Assembly (NCBI RefSeq): GCF_024584705.1
Contig: NZ_CP097384.1
Span: 868,001 to 932,000 of the forward strand
Length of the DNA stretch: 64,000 bases
DNA from: Blastopirellula sp. J2-11
GTDB lineage: Bacteria > Planctomycetota > Planctomycetia > Pirellulales > Pirellulaceae
Direction: 5' to 3'
In this document: piece by piece, positions 63,030 to 64,000 of the stretch
How the letters are laid out: the number at the start of each line of letters is the position of its first letter
How positions within the stretch are numbered: position 1 is the stretch's first letter
Position numbers and translations under genes: made by a program
The notes under the pieces: generated by a model
What the model was told of the DNA's origin: nothing
Database searches by the model: none
The model's input: the letters and a program-made list of their open reading frames with translations, nothing else

Positions 63030-63605
63030 ATGCAACACATTGATGAACCGCGTCTCGAAGCTGATGTCGCTTATCGCTTTCAATACTTGCAAGAGTTCAC
63101 CGGTTTTGGGCCGGACGATGTCGCCGCGATCCACGCCGCGGCGCCGGTGCTGGCGCCGATCGTGCCGGCGCTGGTTGACGCCGTATACGAAAAGCTGCAT
63201 CAATACGACGCGACCTGGCGACACTTTATGCCGCGACAGCACGGGTACGACGGACCGATGCCCGACAATCTGGAAGACTTGGAGCTGGATCACGAACAGA
63301 TCACGTTTCGCAAGCTCCATTTGAGCCGCTATCTCGAGGCGCTTGTCACGCGCACCTACGACGCCAAGATGCTGCTGTATTTGGATATGGTCGGCAAGAT
63401 CCACACGCCGGACGCCGGCAATAAGGGGATCGTCGTTCCCTTGGTGCAGATGAATGCGTTGATGACGTTTGTCACCGATGCGTTGATCGCCACGATTTGC
63501 GGCTTGGGGTTGCCACGCGAGACCGAAGTTGCGACGCTCCGGGCCTTCAACAAGCTACTTTGGATCCAGATGGATCTGATCTCACGACATTACGTTCCGT
63601 CGTAA
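63030..63605 (+). CDS. Protoglobin-domain protein
   Basis: 191 residues, a single protoglobin/globin-sensor domain. The proximal haem ligand is probably His125 in MVGKIHTPD, and RHFMPRQHGYDGPMPDNLED lies between helices as in protoglobins. There is no output domain, so it is a stand-alone haem protein that could bind O2, CO or NO. ATG 63030 has GAAGGTGG upstream. It is divergent from the Rrf2 gene and likely under its control. Confidence 0.85.
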   Translation: MQHIDEPRLEADVAYRFQYLQEFTGFGPDDVAAIHAAAPVLAPIVPALVDAVYEKLHQYDATWRHFMPRQHGYDGPMPDNLEDLELDHEQITFRKLHLSRYLEALVTRTYDAKMLLYLDMVGKIHTPDAGNKGIVVPLVQMNALMTFVTDALIATICGLGLPRETEVATLRAFNKLLWIQMDLISRHYVPS

Positions 63606-63624
63606 TTGCTGCGCTCCCATGCAA

Positions 63625-63660
63625 AGAGATCGGCGGCAATACATTTTGTCGCCGATCTCT
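63625..63660. terminator. Hairpin terminator after protoglobin gene
   Basis: AGAGATCGGCG (63625-63635) pairs with CGCCGATCTCT (63650-63660) across a 14-base loop; GCTATTTTTG follows. It ends the protoglobin transcript. Confidence 0.8.
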
Positions 63661-63793
63661 GCTATTTTTGTCGCCACCCACTTTTGGCGGTTTGCTGGGG
63701 CCCGGAATCGGATTATTCTGAACAGAATCCTCCGCGGCGCTGAGTCTGGTTTCACCAGCGTCCGAATCCCTTCCGCTAACCACCTGCCGCCTT

Positions 63794-64000
63794 ATGCTCC
63801 GATTCTCCCTCTTCGGTTTATTGATTCTGTTGCCTGCAATCGCGCGAGACGCGGTTGCCCAATCCGAGAAACAGCCAGCGCAGTTGCCGCTGGTGATCTC
63901 CGAGGACTTTGAGAATGGCGCCGCCGCCTGGCGCCCGACCGATCCGGCGACCTGGTCGGTGGTGAAGTTGGAAGAGGGGAACCATGCGTTCAAGCTGAGC
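63794..64000 (+). CDS. Exported protein, 3' end cut by window edge
   Basis: 69 residues visible, read directly from the sequence. Signal peptide (LRFSLFGLLILLPAIA) with cleavage probably after AVAQ. The mature start (QLPLVISEDFENGAAAWRP) has the DFENG-x-W look of planctomycete carbohydrate- or lectin-like secreted proteins. Too little remains to assign a function. Confidence 0.65.
   Translation, partial: MLRFSLFGLLILLPAIARDAVAQSEKQPAQLPLVISEDFENGAAAWRPTDPATWSVVKLEEGNHAFKLS

Noticed and set aside
1-64000. CRISPR arrays, tRNA or rRNA genes, IS transposases, prophage genes
   Set aside because: Intergenic regions were read for regularly spaced direct repeats, cloverleaf-like segments and transposase motifs; none was found. 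The only tandem array has 174-bp units without distinct spacers.

Overview
The window looks like a chromosomal segment of a planctomycete, most likely of the Pirellulales (Blastopirellula/Bremerella/Rhodopirellula type). The evidence is three prepilin-like DUF1559 genes, a DUF1549/DUF1553 cytochrome-like protein next to a DUF1501 protein, a DUF1080 protein, several ECF-type sigma factors paired with membrane or kinase partners, and many short lipoproteins. This placement is inferred from gene content only. No rRNA, tRNA, CRISPR array, IS transposase or prophage was seen. Most genes look like ordinary vertically inherited chromosome.

Layout. 1-2502: nitrite reductase large subunit, truncated by the window edge. 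2754-7692: TrkH potassium transporter, S9 lipoprotein peptidase and an aldo/keto reductase, all on the minus strand. 7781-8682: a ParDE-type toxin-antitoxin pair with a zinc-ribbon protein. 8685-13012 (minus): TrmB, a FabZ-like dehydratase, a 32-residue bL37-like ribosomal protein, and an MMPL/RND exporter. 13138-13536: a STAS protein. 13896-15300 and 19964-21511: two DUF1559 plus lipoprotein cassettes. Between them, on the minus strand, lies an adenylating ligase, aldehyde dehydrogenase and Fe-alcohol dehydrogenase trio (15363-19451). 21530-28122: a secreted hydrolase, an SNF2 helicase with a partner gene, and small unknown proteins. 28389-31327: a TolC-like protein and a Tat-exported multicopper oxidase. 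31503-38417: small proteins, a pair of overlapping CNNM/CorC transporters, a 174-bp tandem hairpin repeat array, and an ABC-2 permease.

38564-45227 is a sigma factor, a putative anti-sigma factor, a secreted protein, DUF1549/1553, DUF1501 and a Spy-like protein. 45320-48023 is a second sigma factor with a membrane partner and a DUF1080 protein. 48262-50545 holds the third DUF1559 cassette and a secreted endonuclease/phosphatase-fold protein. 50557-54142 encodes a TPR membrane protein and a UxaA-type dehydratase. 54367-58065 is the rpmF-fabD-fabG-acpP-fabF block, closed by a strong terminator. 58142-60251 is a sigma factor overlapping a Ser/Thr kinase gene. 60536-64000 carries a RibD/DHFR-like protein, an MscS channel, an Rrf2 regulator divergent from a protoglobin around a perfect palindrome, and the start of a secreted protein.

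How the genes fit together. The fatty-acid block makes and elongates acyl-ACP, with a FabZ-like dehydratase elsewhere in the window. The acid-activating and reducing trio could convert a carboxylic acid to an alcohol. NirB at one end and the Rrf2/protoglobin pair at the other suggest nitrogen-oxide or gas sensing, but nothing shows that they are linked. The points most worth a second look are the bL37-like micro-ORF, the Rrf2-protoglobin palindrome, the reductive trio, the recurrent DUF1559-lipoprotein cassettes, and a dispersed repeat family of which the 174-bp array is the largest copy.
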